Source of the DNA: Nepenthes gracilis
Taxonomy: Eukaryota > Streptophyta > Magnoliopsida > Caryophyllales > Nepenthaceae
Direction of reading: 5' to 3'
DNA: 64,000 bases
NCBI GenBank assembly: GCA_033239525.1
Contig: BSYO01000014.1
Span: 5,808,536 to 5,872,535, forward strand
The position numbers were made by a program, and so were the translations under genes. Positions 29,082 to 40,810 of this stretch are shown here, one piece after another (position 1 is the first letter of the stretch; each line of letters begins with the position of its first letter). The notes under the pieces are model-generated. The model was given only the letters and a program-made list of their open reading frames with translations, did no database searches and had not been told where the DNA came from.

Positions 29082-32000
29082 CATCGCATGTTGGAATGTG
29101 AGGGGACTGAATGGGCTTGTCAAAGCCCATGAAGTCCGAAACCTTATTAGGTCCCATGGATGTTCTATCGTGGGGTTGGTCGAAACGAAAGTCGCGGAGA
29201 AAAATTCGGCCTCTATTTCCACTAGGATCAATCCTCATTGGTCCTGGTCCATGAATTATTCTGCTTCCTCTCTCGGGAGGATATGGGTTGGTTGGGACCC
29301 CCACATGGTGGATGTCAAAATCCTCTCTATGGAAGACCAAGTTATCTATACTGAAGCTTCTTTCCTTGATATAAAAATGTGCAGCCTCTTATCCTTTGTT
29401 TATGGGGCGAACTCGGAAGGCCTTCGAAGGCACCTATGGGATAGTCTTAGGGCACAATCGGGCCTCCCGGGTGACCTCCCATGGGCTGTCCTTGGCGATT
29501 TCAATGCTATAAGGTCAGCGACTTAGGCTCTTGGAGGCTCCGGGCACCATAAAAGTTATGTGGATATTAACAATTGTTTCAGGGATTGCAACCTTGTGGA
29601 TGTTTGCCATGAAGGTCAATTCTATACTTGGAATGACGGTCGTGATCCCTCTATCCTATTTTCAGAAAATTAGATAGAGTGGTTGTTAATGGTCACTGGC
29701 TCGATCAATTCACTCGAGCTAAAGCTGTGTTTCCTCCTGCCATACTCTCCGACCACTCTCCCTGCATTCTCATTCCCTCTAAGGTGTTGGCTAGGAAACG
29801 CGGGCTTTTTCGGTTTAATAATTTCCTCACTAAGTCCCCAAATTTCCTTCCTATGGTAAAGGAAGCTTGAGAGATTGAGATTGCCGGAACTCCTATGTTT
29901 TGGCTGGTGTTTTACCTGAAAAAGGTGAAGAATGGTCTCAAATCCCTTAATGCTCAGTGTGGTGATGTTCATGAAGAGGTAGTGCATACTAGGACTCGTT
30001 TAGAGGAATTACAATCCGAGGCTCCCTCACTTATGGGTCTCAATTATACTGAGCAGTCATATAGGGCCGCATACTATGCCGCTGTGACAAAGGAGGCCGA
30101 ATTTCTTCAACAAAAAGCCAGACTTAGGTGGCTCAAAGAAGGGGATCTGAGCACTAAATTTTTTTTCAAGACTGTGTGTGGGAATAACAACAGGAATAGG
30201 ATTATCTCCCTCATTGATGAATCTGGTAACTCAACTAGCGGGCCGGAGGATCTCCATCGCTTGGTGGTTGATCACTTCAAAAGGGCTCTCGGCTCCGGAA
30301 GATTCTTTGGTGCGGCGGATGCCCACCGGTTTCGTCCTTACATTCTCCATACAGTCCTGGACTTCCTAACTGGCCCTCTCACTAGGCCGGTTAGTGAGGA
30401 GGAAATCCACAAAGCGATTTTCTCCATTGGAGATGATAGAGCACCCGGTCCTAACGGGTTTACCTCAAAGTTTTTCAAGGATTCTTGGGAGATTACTGGC
30501 CCTGCTGTTTATGAAGCTATTCGTGATTTCTTTAATCATGGAAAGCTTCTTAAACAAATGAATACCATTTTGATCAGTCTCATTCTAAAGGTCCAATCCC
30601 CTTGTACGGTTTCTGACTACCGCCCAATATCCTGTTGCAATGTCATTTATAAAGTGATATAAAAAATTCTTGCAAACCGGATCAAACAAACCCTTCCCTA
30701 TCTTGATGACAAATGCCAAACAGCCTTTGTTGCTGGGCGTCAGTTTAGCGATAATATTCTCTTAGCTCAGGAACTCCTTCAAAGGTATCACCTCAGCCAT
30801 GGCCCTCCTAGGTGTACTATGAAAATTGACCTGATGAAAGCGTATGACTCCGTATATTGGGACTTCATCGTTAACATGCTGACCCTCATGAATTTTCCCC
30901 CTCAGTTGGTTAAATGGATCAGTCAGTGTATAACCACTCCATTATATTCCCTCAATTTAATGGAGAGGCGGTCGGTTTTTTCAAAGGAGGCAAAGGCCTC
31001 CGCCAAGGTGATTCTATATCTCCCTATTTACTTGTCCTTGTTATGGAGATCCTTAATGGCATTATTGAGATCAAGGCTAGGCGTGATAATCATTTTAAAT
31101 TTCATTGGAAATGTGCCGCGACTCAAACGGTCATGCTAGCCTTTGCTAACGGCCTCCTTCTCTTTTCCCATGCTGACTCTCACTCCACTCAGATCCTTAA
31201 GGACTGCCTTGAAGAATTCTACTTCATTACGGGCATATCGGCTAACATGAATAAGAGTGAAATTTTCATATTCTCCAAAGACTCTTCCCTTCACCAGCAC
31301 ATTGTAGATATCATGGGGTTTAAAGAGGGCAAACTTTCCATTAGATATTTGGGAGTACCTCTGATCACCTCTAGACTCTCTGTTGCTGATTGCAAATCGC
31401 TTATAGATAGAACTACCAAAAGGATAACATCCTGGAAAAATAGATGGCTCTCTTTTGGTGGACGTTTGCAACTCGTCGCTTCCATTCTCTCGTCCATTCA
31501 CCTTTATTGGGCCCCTATTTTTATTCTGCCCAAATCTACCCTTAAAGCAATTGATAGCCTCCTAAGGCACTTTCTCTGGAATGGTTCTGCTAACGGCAGG
31601 GCTAATGCCAAGGTAGCATGGGACGACATCTGCTACCCTAAGTCTGAAGGTGGCTTGGGCATTAGGAATCTAATGGCTCAGAATAAATCTCTCATCTGCA
31701 AGCTTCTTTGGCGCATCATCTCTAAAGACCCTAACTCGGCATGGTCGGCTTGGGTTCACATCAATAGAATCAAAGACTGCTGCATTTGGACTCTAAAAGT
31801 CCCGGATTCAGCTTCCTGGTGTTGGCAGAAGATTCTGAAGATTCACCCCTTTATGCGCTCCCACTCTATTAAGACAATTAGGGATGACTCAGATACCTTC
31901 CTATGGCACGATAACTGGCACCCTCTGGGCCCCTTGAGCGAAGTCATCTCTGATAGGACTCGATTGGTCTCTAGCCTGCCGTGGGATATTAAAGTTTCTG

Positions 32001-32693
32001 CTATTATTAGAAATGATCGTTGGGAGTGGCCGAACCGTTACGATATGGAGATCTCCTATATTGTCGATCACATGCCTACTTACTCCCCTCGCATCAATAA
32101 AAAGACTCGTTGAAGTGGGTCGGGAATGCTCATGGAAAGTTCTCTACGAGATCTACGTATGTCCTCATCCAGCCTCCCAAACCAAAGGTTAGCCTGGCAT
32201 CTTTGGTGTGAGGCCCATCCCATATCCCCGCCCATGCGTTTACACTTTGGCTAGCAATCACGGGTAGACTCAATACCATCGACCGCCTCCATGGGATTCC
32301 AAATCTCTCCCCTAGAGGCTCCCTATGCGACACGGGCTACGAAGACCATGGTCACCTTTTCTTCTCTTGCCCCTTCTCCAATTCCTTATGGGTCAAACTC
32401 CAAAGACATGTGGGTATTCAATGGCCCCACTCCGAGTGGCGCCACAATATCTCGTGGGCTACCTCAATATGGAAAGGGAAAAGTTTATTGGCTCTCTCGA
32501 AATGCCTTTCGTTAGCGGCTACAGTCTATTACATTTGGTGGGAACGCAATAACCGTATCTTTCAAAAATCCCCCCTCAAGACATTTCCCAAATCTTTCCT
32601 CAGATAATAAATGTCGTCCGGCTTAAACTGAAGACCGTCATGTAAGCTGACAGTAGTGTTCCTAAATCGCTTCGGATTCGTTGGTGTATATAA
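29074..32693 (+). pseudogene. ORF2 of LINE-C: endonuclease / reverse transcriptase
   Basis: ATG at 29074. AP-endonuclease-like domain: IACWNVRGLNG (metal-binding Asn), GLVETKVAEKNS (Glu), LGDFNAIRS (Asp/Asn) and LSDHSPCIL (Asp/His), the last near 29740. The linker has FLQQKARLRWLKEGD. RT begins at DYRPISCCNVIYK (30618), with MKIDLMKAYDSVYWDF (30819), GGKGLRQGDSISPYL and AFANGLLLFSHAD. The YxDD-type motif is therefore FANG, and both catalytic aspartates are lost. Post-RT and zf-RVT segments follow, with a stop at 32691-32693 after RIRWCI. Nonsense or frame breaks occur at 29524, about 29680, 29868, 30660, about 30910 and 32111. Confidence 0.9.
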
Positions 32694-32995
32694 AAATAAT
32701 CCGGAGTGTTTTAAGGTTTCTCAGGGCTGGAGTGGCCTTGTTTGAGTTGATGCCGGAGTGGTTTTGAATCCAGAGCGCCTTTTGTTCTCTCAGCGCCGGT
32801 GTGACCTTGCATGTGTTGTGGCCGGAGTGCCTTTCTTTTCTGGTGACTTTGCGTTCTTAAAAAAAAATCGGAGTGTTTTTTTGCTAGACGGTGCGTTTTA
32901 TTGGACAGAGACTTTATCCAAAAAAAAAAACGAAAAAAGAAGAAGAAAAAAAAGAAAGAAAAAAAAAGAAAAAAAAGAAAAAAAAAAGAAAAAGA
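32694..32995 (+). other. LINE-C 3' UTR, truncated
   Basis: It starts directly with GGMCGGAGTG-type units (ccggagtgttttaagg...) and runs into an A/G-only tract (about 32918-32996). The tail hairpins and poly(A) seen in LINE-E are absent. The junction with LINE-D sequence at about 32996 is probably a deletion breakpoint. Confidence 0.7.
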
Positions 32996-34733
32996 GTGCT
33001 AATCCGAGTCAGCAAGACCGCCAGCATTTCAAAACATGAAGGACGCCACGTCAGCAATGCCACGTCAGGGAGGCGAACTAGGCCACGTCAGCAAATCCGC
33101 AACAGCAAAAAACGAAATCAGCCTTGATTTCAGACGAAACCAGAATACCAACACACCGTTTGATAACGGGAGTTGACAAGCCACGTCAGTAGGCCTACTC
33201 GGCCTTAAATATATGCCACGTCAGGAAGGCCAACCCGGCCACGTTAGCAAGTCTGCAACAGCAAAAACAAAATCGACCTTGACTTCAGAAGGAACCAAAA
33301 ATGAAAACGGACAAGAATGACACACAGCTCCCCCTCAAAAGGTTTTTTTATTTTTAAAGAAGCCGCGTCAGCAAGCACAAGATCAGCTCATAAAATGGAG
33401 CTAGTCCATCCCAAACTTCAGCCCATGACAGCAGCACCCAAAGGGCTAGGAACCAAAACTTGAAACCAGCCAACATAGGTCCCCCACAAAAGATAAAATT
33501 TTTTTTTCAAACGCAACAGGAGGAACAAAACTGCTAGCATAGGAAAGCAAAACCGACCAAGATAGCAGGCCACGAAGCAAAACCGGAACGGCCTAGCAAG
33601 CCAAGTCAGCAAGAACAAGAACGGCCAGCAAAAAGGAATTTACCTGCCCCAGTCAACCAGTCAAACCGGAGTGCCTGTTGAGTTCGGAGTGGCACTTTGA
33701 AGACGGAGTGCTTTTTGTATTTTTTCTTTATTGCACTAAATTGGAATATTATAAAAAAAAAAGAGAAAGAAAAAAAAATAGAGAAAAAAAATAGAAAAAA
33801 AGAAAAAAAAATTCTTTTTCTTTCTTGTAGGACCCGTTTCCATGGGAGTGGACCAATCCAGCTGACATTCCCATAGGTTCTAAGGGATGACAAATGAAGA
33901 CATTGGTATTTATGAAACTGATTGATGCATAAATGAAGCTTGCCTATCCAATATACACACTGATGGATGATGAACACGTGACTTGCTAAATGTCTCCTGT
34001 TCCCTTTTCTTCGTGGATGCATATTTCTGAGTGACAAGATGAGTTCCTTCAGCGAAAGAGATCTATGACGGTTTAGTTTATCGTAACCTCGATGAGAATT
34101 GTAAATCTGTTTTTGTCTGTTTTCATGACTTGGTCTATGGTAGTGCTCGGGGTATGCCCTAGCGTGTTGTTCTATCTCTAAGTTGACAAAACACTTGGAG
34201 GTTGAATATCGTTCTGTAAATTTTATTTAATTTAATCTCATCTTACTTACCAAAAAAGAAAGTCAACCGGTCATGTCAGCAAAGCCCTAACGGCCTTGGT
34301 TCCAAGACATGAAACCGGCCAACAGAGCACGAAGCTAGCGAAACCGGCCAAGAAGGACACACAGCTCCCCCACAAAAGGTTTTTTTTTTTTTGTGCACAG
34401 ACTACGGATCACAACAGCAGAGCTCAAAGCGACCAGGGCTCCCAGACAAGAAACCAGCCAACAAAGCACAAAGGCAGCGAATCCGGCCAATAAAGACACA
34501 CAGCTCCCCCACGAAAGAATTTTTTTTTTTGGAAAGCCACGTCCGCAAGACAGGAACGGCAATCAAAGCCAGTAACTCGGGCAACTGCAGCTCACGTCAA
34601 CAGAACCCCACCGGCCAATCAAGCCACGTCAGCATGGAAAACGGACACTTGCAACATGGAACAAATCCTGCTATACTCCCTGGATGAATCCATTGCACTT
34701 GGCCACCACAAAAAAAACAAACAACAGGTTCTG
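32996..34733 (-). other. LINE-D 3' UTR with CCACGTCAGCAA units
   Basis: Apart from N10 this is noncoding. It holds many copies of CCACGTCAGCAA, often preceded by G and sometimes degenerate, at 33000-33260 and again near 33365, 33603, 34270, 34545, 34597 and 34625. Read on the element strand the core is TTGCTGACGTGG. A larger unit of ~120-170 bp (…accggccaa…acacagctcccccacaaaag, then a T or A run) repeats at about 33310, 34340 and 34480. Confidence 0.75.
33664..34260 (+). mobile_element. N10: 5'-truncated LINE 3' UTR with target duplication
   Basis: It is flanked by AGTCAACCRGTCA (33651-33663 and 34261-34273). It opens with CGGAGTG units and an A/G tract (33750-33815), then a block shared with the LINE-E 3' UTR (catgggagtggaccaatcc), then the T1 tail (TGCTCGGGGTATGCCCTAG near 34143, hairpin, poly(A) 34252-34257). 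No coding capacity. Confidence 0.85.
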
Positions 34734-35240
34734 TTAGAGGTCGGAGTCCGAGTTTAGGACGGCAAGGGGGATGCTCCATCGGATCAAAACCGATCTGTCT
34801 CTGCGGACATCAGCAACATGGGAAGTGTCCAGCTTACCCCTCACAATAGCTATAATCTGGTAGGCCAATTGGGTTTTGTTACGCGCAGTATCCTTAAAGA
34901 CATGTTGGTTTCTCTCCCACCAGATGAAGTAGACTGAGGCCGTAAGAGTGAGGTGGAAGGAGTGGGCTTTGTGGCTTTTGCCCTTCCAACAATTGGCAGC
35001 CCACAAGACATTAGAGTGACAGTCTGGATGAGGCCAATTTAGACCAGCCTTTAGGCACATGAGGTGCCAAACGGTCGAGGAGAAAGGGCAGTCAAAGAAA
35101 AGGTGGTTGTGACTTTCCTTGTCGTTAGAGCAAAGAACACAAGTCATAGAGATGTGAAGGAAAAGACTAACCCGATCCATAGTGTTGAGCCTATGGTGAA
35201 TAGCCAACCAGAGGATAAAGGCATGAGCCCGAATGAATAT
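34734..35240 (-). pseudogene. LINE-D ORF2, zf-RVT and C-terminus
   Basis: The minus strand encodes RAHAFILWLAIHHRLNTMDR, CVLCSNDKESHNHLFFDCPF (the Cys/Cys/His/Cys cluster typical of zf-RVT), WHLMCLKAGLNWPHPDCHS, SVYFIWWERNQHVFKD and a ~45-residue tail, with a stop at 34734-34736. It is intact over this length. N11 separates it from the rest of ORF2 at 37214. Confidence 0.88.
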
Positions 35241-35323
35241 TTTTTTTTTGGTAAGTAAGTAATTGTATTAAAAATAAAAATTTACAGATCTATGTCTTAA
35301 CTCCAAGTGTTTTTTGCCAACTT

Positions 35324-35368
35324 TTCCTTTTAAATCTAATGTATTTACTTACTTACCAAAAAAAAAAA
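35324..35368 (+). mobile_element. N12: 45-bp ultra-truncated insertion
   Basis: Only the last ~34 bases of a LINE 3' end (…tttacttacttacc) plus 11 A (35358-35368) are present. It is flanked by the hairpin-arm sequence GTGTTTTGCCAACT on both sides (35308-35322, with two extra T, and 35369-35382). The element end and duplications identify it as a retroposition event despite its size. Confidence 0.8.
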
Positions 35369-35382
35369 GTGTTTTGCCAACT

Positions 35383-36373
35383 GGAATCCTTGAATGGAGT
35401 GGCGTTGCCGGAGTGTTTATCCCTTTATTTGGACGGAGTGCGTTTCTTCATACTCCCGAAGTGCTTTTGTCGTTTTGCTAGAGTGCTTTCTTGGCTCCTT
35501 GGTGGTGTGGATTGACTGCAAGAGGTGGCTATATAGTGGGCAAACTTGACAGAGAGTTTATCGCTTTGGACGGAGTGATTTGCTAGTGCATCCGGAGTGA
35601 TTTGCTAGTGCATCCGGAGTGCTGTATTGGCTCCTTGGACGGAGTGGATTTGCCAGAGTGGTATAGTTCCTCTAATTGGACGGAGTGCTTTTCTTCAACC
35701 ACCCAGAGTGCTTTTGTCTTTTTGATGGAGTGTCTGCTTGGCTCCTTGGTAGGAGTGTATTGACTGCAAGATCCGAAAAGTTTTTTCCTTACAGGAATCG
35801 AAAATTTTGGCCAGAGTTGCCTTCTGCTTTTTGAAAGCCGGAGTGATTGTGATGCCTTGAAGGCCGGAGTTGTCTTGTGTGTCTGGAATGCCGGAGTTAC
35901 TCCAAAGACGGAGTGACTTTGGACGGAGTGACTTTGGTCGGTGTGACTTGGGACGGAGTGATGTTGGACGGAGTGACTTTGGATGGAGTGACGTGTTCGA
36001 AGTGTCTTTGGATGGTGTGGCTTTGACGGAGTAAACTTTGGACAGAGTGGCTTTGGATGGAGTTTGCTTTTGCTCTCTTTATCTAGGAGCCGGAGCGCTT
36101 TTACTTTATTAATTGGAGTGCATTGGACGGAGTGGCTTTGTAGAATCCGGAGTCCTTTGTCTGGAGGCCGGATGGCATTGTAGATTCCGGGGTGCATTAG
36201 ACGGGGGGCCGTTTTCGATATTGTAATCTTGATTTTCATGACTTTTGTCATGGTTAGGGGACTCCCGGTTTCTATGTTTCTTTTGCCAAGTCGGCAAAAC
36301 ACTTGGTAAAGAACATAGCTGCTTTTACATTTTATTTAAATTTTAATGTAATTAATTACTTACCAAAAAAAAA
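35383..36373 (+). mobile_element. N13: CGGAGTG-array element inserted at the same site as N12
   Basis: It is a 991-bp plus-strand insertion. A GGMCGGAGTG array (35395-36200, with a 15-bp tandem stretch at about 35890-36065) is followed by a T3 tail (GGGGACTCCCGG box, hairpin arms near 36270-36289 and 36299-36316, poly(A) 36365-36373). Its right flank is GTGTTTTGCCAACTT (36374-36388), a third copy of the N12 target sequence. It closely resembles the array of H2, including the tandem section. Confidence 0.85.
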
Positions 36374-37213
36374 GTGTTTTGCCAACTTGAAATTAGAGCA
36401 CAGGGAAGAAGGGTATACCCCCAAAACTCAAGGAAACATGCGGGATCAAAGATCACGGACCTAGACATGACAGGTTTAAGAACATACAACCTAACTTAAA
36501 TCCAAACAACAAGCTAACAACAAAACCGACAAGAAGACCATCGAACTAGAGCATCACGCAACCCATCCCTGAGACCCCATCCCACACTTTAGCCAAGGAG
36601 CATTCTCATCAGAGCATCAGCCATCAGACGGCACTATATAGTGTACAGTAGCAACCATCTTGATATTCAAATTGTACAGCATCAGCATATTCACTACAAA
36701 TCCATCAGCATAACTATCCACAGGCATAAGACCAACCGCAACCAGCATCACTTGCCAACAGGAGCAATGCATCGCCATCGTCAACCCCGAGCAGCTCACA
36801 GCCCCAACCATGACTAGAGGGATCAGCATCTTCAGGTATCAAACCATCACAGGAACCACAGTCGAGCCATACCTTGCAGCCAAGCTACTCCGTCCTAGGA
36901 GACAGGAAGGCACTCCGAATATAGGACAAATACACTCCAGAAGCATGAACAAATGCACTCCGTCCAAAGTGAGAAAAATCACTCCGGCCACCACACGACC
37001 ATTTTTTTTTCTAAACCAGCACGGGAAAAGAAGGCTCTCCGGACCTTACAGCCAAGCCATGCCGTCCAAGAGACAAAAAGCACTCCGAATAAAGGAAACA
37101 TGCACTCTGGAAGCACTAACCAAGTCACTCCGTCCAAAGTGATAAAAATCACTCTGTCTAGGACGCAAGAAGGCACTTCAGATAGAGGACAAAAGCACTC
37201 CGGAAGCTTGAAG

Positions 37214-40200
37214 AGCCTGAATGAACATGGGGCCCCAAACAAGGCTAGACCACTCCACCGCATCTTTAGGCTCATGAAAAATCCCATAAGAGGATTTAGC
37301 AGTGAAGACCCCAAAGCGATCGGCAGTCCAAAGGGCTAAATCAATACGGGAAGGATCAGGGGGGTAGGGGGCATACGATCCACAATACCTGCAACCTCCA
37401 TATCAAACGGGTTTGGCCACCTCCAGTTTTCATTTATGATGATATCCTTAACTTTTGCCACAAGGGGCAACTCGGAAACACACCAGATCCTCTCATCGAC
37501 CCGATCATAGAGAGGACCTAGCAGGTGCCAATGGTCAAGCTAGAGGAAAGTGTCCACTCCATTACCAATAAGGTAACGGATCTTGGGGTGGAGAGCAGAC
37601 CTGAGCTTCATCAGCTTTTTCCAGCTCCAATGGGCTGAATTAGGAACTTTGATAGCCCAAATGCAACGATCTTTGATATGGTGGATGTAACACTAAGAAA
37701 CCCAAATGAAGTCAAGATCTTTAGAGATGATCCTCTAGAAGTGACGGCTCAGAAGAGCTTCGTTAGATGCAATTAGATTTTTAAAGCCCAAGCCACCTTC
37801 CCCTTTCGGGGCGCACACATCCTTCCAGGCAATTTTAGCAGAGTATCTACCTTCAAAGGATCCATGCTACAAAAAGGAGCGAAGGGACTTATCTATGCAG
37901 TTCAAAATGGATTTAGGAAGTATGAACATGGAGGCCCAGTAGTTGTGGATAGTCGAGAGGATGGAGGAAATAAGCCGCAGCCTTCCAGCAAAAGAGAGCC
38001 AGCGATTCTTCCAAGATAAAATCCTATGATGGATTCGATCTAGGATAGGCTTACAGTCAGAGCTAGAAAGCTTCGTGGGGATGAGGGGAACTCCAAGATA
38101 TCTGACAGGGGGAATGCCTCTCTTGAACCCGAGAGTGTCAAGGATACCCTGAATGGTATACTCACTAGCAGAACAGCAAAAAATCTCACTCTTATCCGGA
38201 TTGGGAGTGAGGCCAGATAGGCTACTGAAAATATTAAAACTCTCTTGAATAGCCTGGATGGATTTGCAACCCGCTTTGGAGAAAAGAAAAGATCAATCAG
38301 CAAAGCCAAGCATCACAATACGGGAGCTATCGCATTTCCAAGTGGAATGGAAAATCGGATTAGTCCTAGTCATTCTATCCAGGATACCATTCAGGACTTC
38401 CATCCCTAACACAAAAACATAGGGAGAGAAAGGGTCCCCCTGTCTAAGGCCTTTGGCACCACGAAAGAACCCCACAGACGTACCATTCAGATTGATGGAG
38501 AACGTGGTAGTTGTGATGCACTGCTTGATCCAATTGACCATTGGGGGAGGAAAATTCATCAGCTCAAGGACAGCCAGAATAAAGTCCCAATGGATGGAGT
38601 CAAAAGCCCTCATCAGGTCAACTTTAAGTGCACAACGAGGAGCCCCCTTATTGAGGTGGTACTTATGGAGTAAATCCTGAGCGAGCAGAATATTATTTCC
38701 AATATTCCGATCTGCGACAAAGGCTATTTGGCAATTGCCAACAAGGTAGGGAAGCGAAGATTGAAGGCGGGCGGTGATGATCTTATAAATAATCTTATAA
38801 ATGACATTGCAACATGCGATGGAACGGAAGTTGGAGACCTTTGAAGAAGATTTGATCTTCGAGATTAAGCACAACAAGATCGCATTGATATGCTTCAAGA
38901 TTTTCCCATGAAGGAAAAAATCTTGAACAACTTCAACAATGGGGCTTTGAAAAACTTGGCTAAAAAGTCGCCCGGACCTGGGGCTTTATTGTGATCGATC
39001 GAGAACAGTGCCAGGCGGACCTCGTCGGTAGAGACGGGGCGACAGAGGCTCGGGCGGAGGGCATCTGGCACATATTTGAGGATAAAAGGACGGAGGATCT
39101 CCTTAGAAAATGACCGGCCCGATCTGCCAGTACCCAGGAGATGAGATAAGTGAGTGATAAAAAGGTGTTGTACTTCCTCCAAATTGCTGGTAGGAGAACC
39201 ATCCTCTTTGATAAAGGTGAGGATCCTATTTCTGTTGAAATTATTGGCAATGGATCGAAAGAAGTATTTTGAGCATTGATCTCCATCCTTGATCCATCTA
39301 ATCTTCACCTTTTGCTGAAGGAAATCAAGCTCAATTCTCAAAGCTCTACGATAATCAACTTTTAACTTTTTTTCTTCATTAACCACAAGCTGAGAGCCAG
39401 CAGGAAGGTCATTCCTTTGGAAGTCCTCAAGCTTCGATCGAGCACGAGCGACCTCTCCATGAACATTACCCGAGTTTCGATTTAAATCTTTCAACTTGTC
39501 CTTCAGTAGACGAAGTTTAGAGACAATCCGAAACATGGGAACTCCCTGGATACTGCTACCCCGGCAATGACGAACAATGGGAAGAAAATGGGGATGGAGC
39601 GCAAGGAAATTGTTGAAGCGGAAACTTCCTGCATGAAGAGGCCTCCGGATAAAGGGGGAGAGAATGCATAGGGAGTGGTCCGAAAGCCTAACAGGGGGGA
39701 AGGAGGCTAAGGAGGGGAGCTCCGAAAGCCAAGAACCATTTACCACAACTCTATCCAGCTTGCAGAAGACATGAGGTCCAAGATCTCTGCCATCGTTCCA
39801 TGTGAAGAAGGTGTCGTTAAAGCTCTGGTCATGCAGCTCACAATCAATGAGGCAGCTGTCCAGAGCTCTGGCACTGCTTCCTTGCCAACAGCCCCCCAGG
39901 TTTTTAGAAGGAGCTCTAATAGCATTAAAGTCTCCCAATGCAGCCCAGGGTTTGCTGAAGATAAGGTGGTGGATAGTGCACAACTCATTCCAGAGGAAAC
40001 GCATCAATCTCCCAAGTTAGAAGCATAAAAGAAAGATATGAAACTAGAGTGATTATTGATTTTATTAAGAATTTTGCAGTGGATGAGTTGAGCAGATTTT
40101 GACAAAATGCTCAAATCAACAAAATTGGCATCCCAACTAATCCAAATGTGACAAGAAGGGGTGACAGAGTAATTCCACTCCCAATTCTAGGAAGGCATCA

Positions 40201-40354
40201 GAAAATTGGAAATATGGGCAGCCTTATTTTCTCTAACCCTCGTTTCCACAAGACCAACAATGGCACATCTTGTGGATAAGATAAATTGCTTGACATCTTG
40301 GATTTTGAGAGCCCCATTAAGCCCCCGAACATTCCAGCAAGCAACGCTAACCAT
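37214..40354 (-). pseudogene. LINE-D ORF2: endonuclease and reverse transcriptase
   Basis: The start is the ATG at 40354 (MVSVACWNVRGLNG). Endonuclease motifs: GLVETRVRE, LGDFNAIRAPSKN, FFTWNDGRD, LDRVVVNGSW and LSDHSLCILSP. The linker has FLQQKVKIRWIKDGDQCSKY. RT: NFRSIACCNVIYKIIYKIIT, LKVDLMRAFDSIHWDF, GAKGLRQGDPFSPYVFVLGM and VMLGFAD, followed by a stop exactly where the second catalytic Asp should be. Post-RT motifs (WKNRWLSFAGRLRLISS, KIAWKDVCAPKGEGGLGFKN) continue with further stops down to 37214. Frame changes occur near 40180, 40010, 38895 and 38300. Confidence 0.88.
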
Positions 40355-40810
40355 GGGGCATGGAAGAAGGGGAATGTCCTCTTTTAGGCCCCTGGGTTTT
40401 TTCAAAATTGATTTAGGCAGCCCCTTAAACCATGACGAAAGTAATTAATAACAAGATTACAATATCGAAATCGGCGTTGGAAACACAAAACCAACTCAGC
40501 ATTTGAATCACACTCCGAAAACGGCAATTGAAGGACAAGACGAGAGTGGCAATCTCAATTCAACTCCATCCACACCACACACAAAGCCGCTCCAACCTTA
40601 AAGTGAAACAAGGCCACTCCGCCCATTAAGTGAACAAAGGTACTCCGGATATATCAACAATGCTACTCCGTCCAAAGTGAGCAAAAACATCTGGCTTCCC
40701 AGAACGCATCGCAAAAGGCCGCTCCGGTCAGTAGGTGAACAAAATACACTCCGGGCATTGCAATAAAGCCACTTAGTCCAATAGAGAGCAAGGTAGACCA
40801 GCCTGATCAC

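Larger units (their letters stand above)
26856..32995 (+). mobile_element. LINE-C: L1-type LINE from 5' end to truncated 3' UTR
   Basis: It is a 6.1-kb element free of large insertions. It has the 5' GA/CT hairpin (26862-26885), ORF1 (26951-29081), ORF2 (29074-32693) and the beginning of a 3' UTR with CGGAGTG units and a purine tract (32694-32995). The expected tail and poly(A) are missing: at about 32995 the sequence switches to the 3' UTR of the opposite-strand LINE-D. Both ORFs carry several stops or frameshifts, and the RT active site is mutated. Confidence 0.88.
35241..37213 (-). mobile_element. N11: noncoding element in LINE-D ORF2, itself hit by N12 and N13
   Basis: It is flanked by AGCCYGAATGAAYAT (35226-35240 and 37214-37228). 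The T-run is at 35241-35249, and the tail hairpin begins at 35298. It is interrupted at 35324 and resumes at 36374-37213 with noncoding 3' UTR and an inverted CGGAGTG array (36880-37205). With the inner insertions removed it is about 0.9 kb. No ORF is supported. Confidence 0.82.
32996..40430 (-). mobile_element. LINE-D: divergent L1-type LINE, 5' truncated near the ORF2 start
   Basis: On the minus strand ORF2 starts near 40354 and ends at 34734. The 3' UTR runs to about 32996, where its tail has been lost. The 5' end stops just upstream of ORF2 (40430), abutting the truncated tail of H4. ORF2 is clearly more divergent from LINE-A/B/C/E/F than those are from each other, for example VSVACWNVRGLNGALKIQDV and RCAIVGLVETRVRENKAA. 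Insertions N10 and N11 lie within it. Confidence 0.8.
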
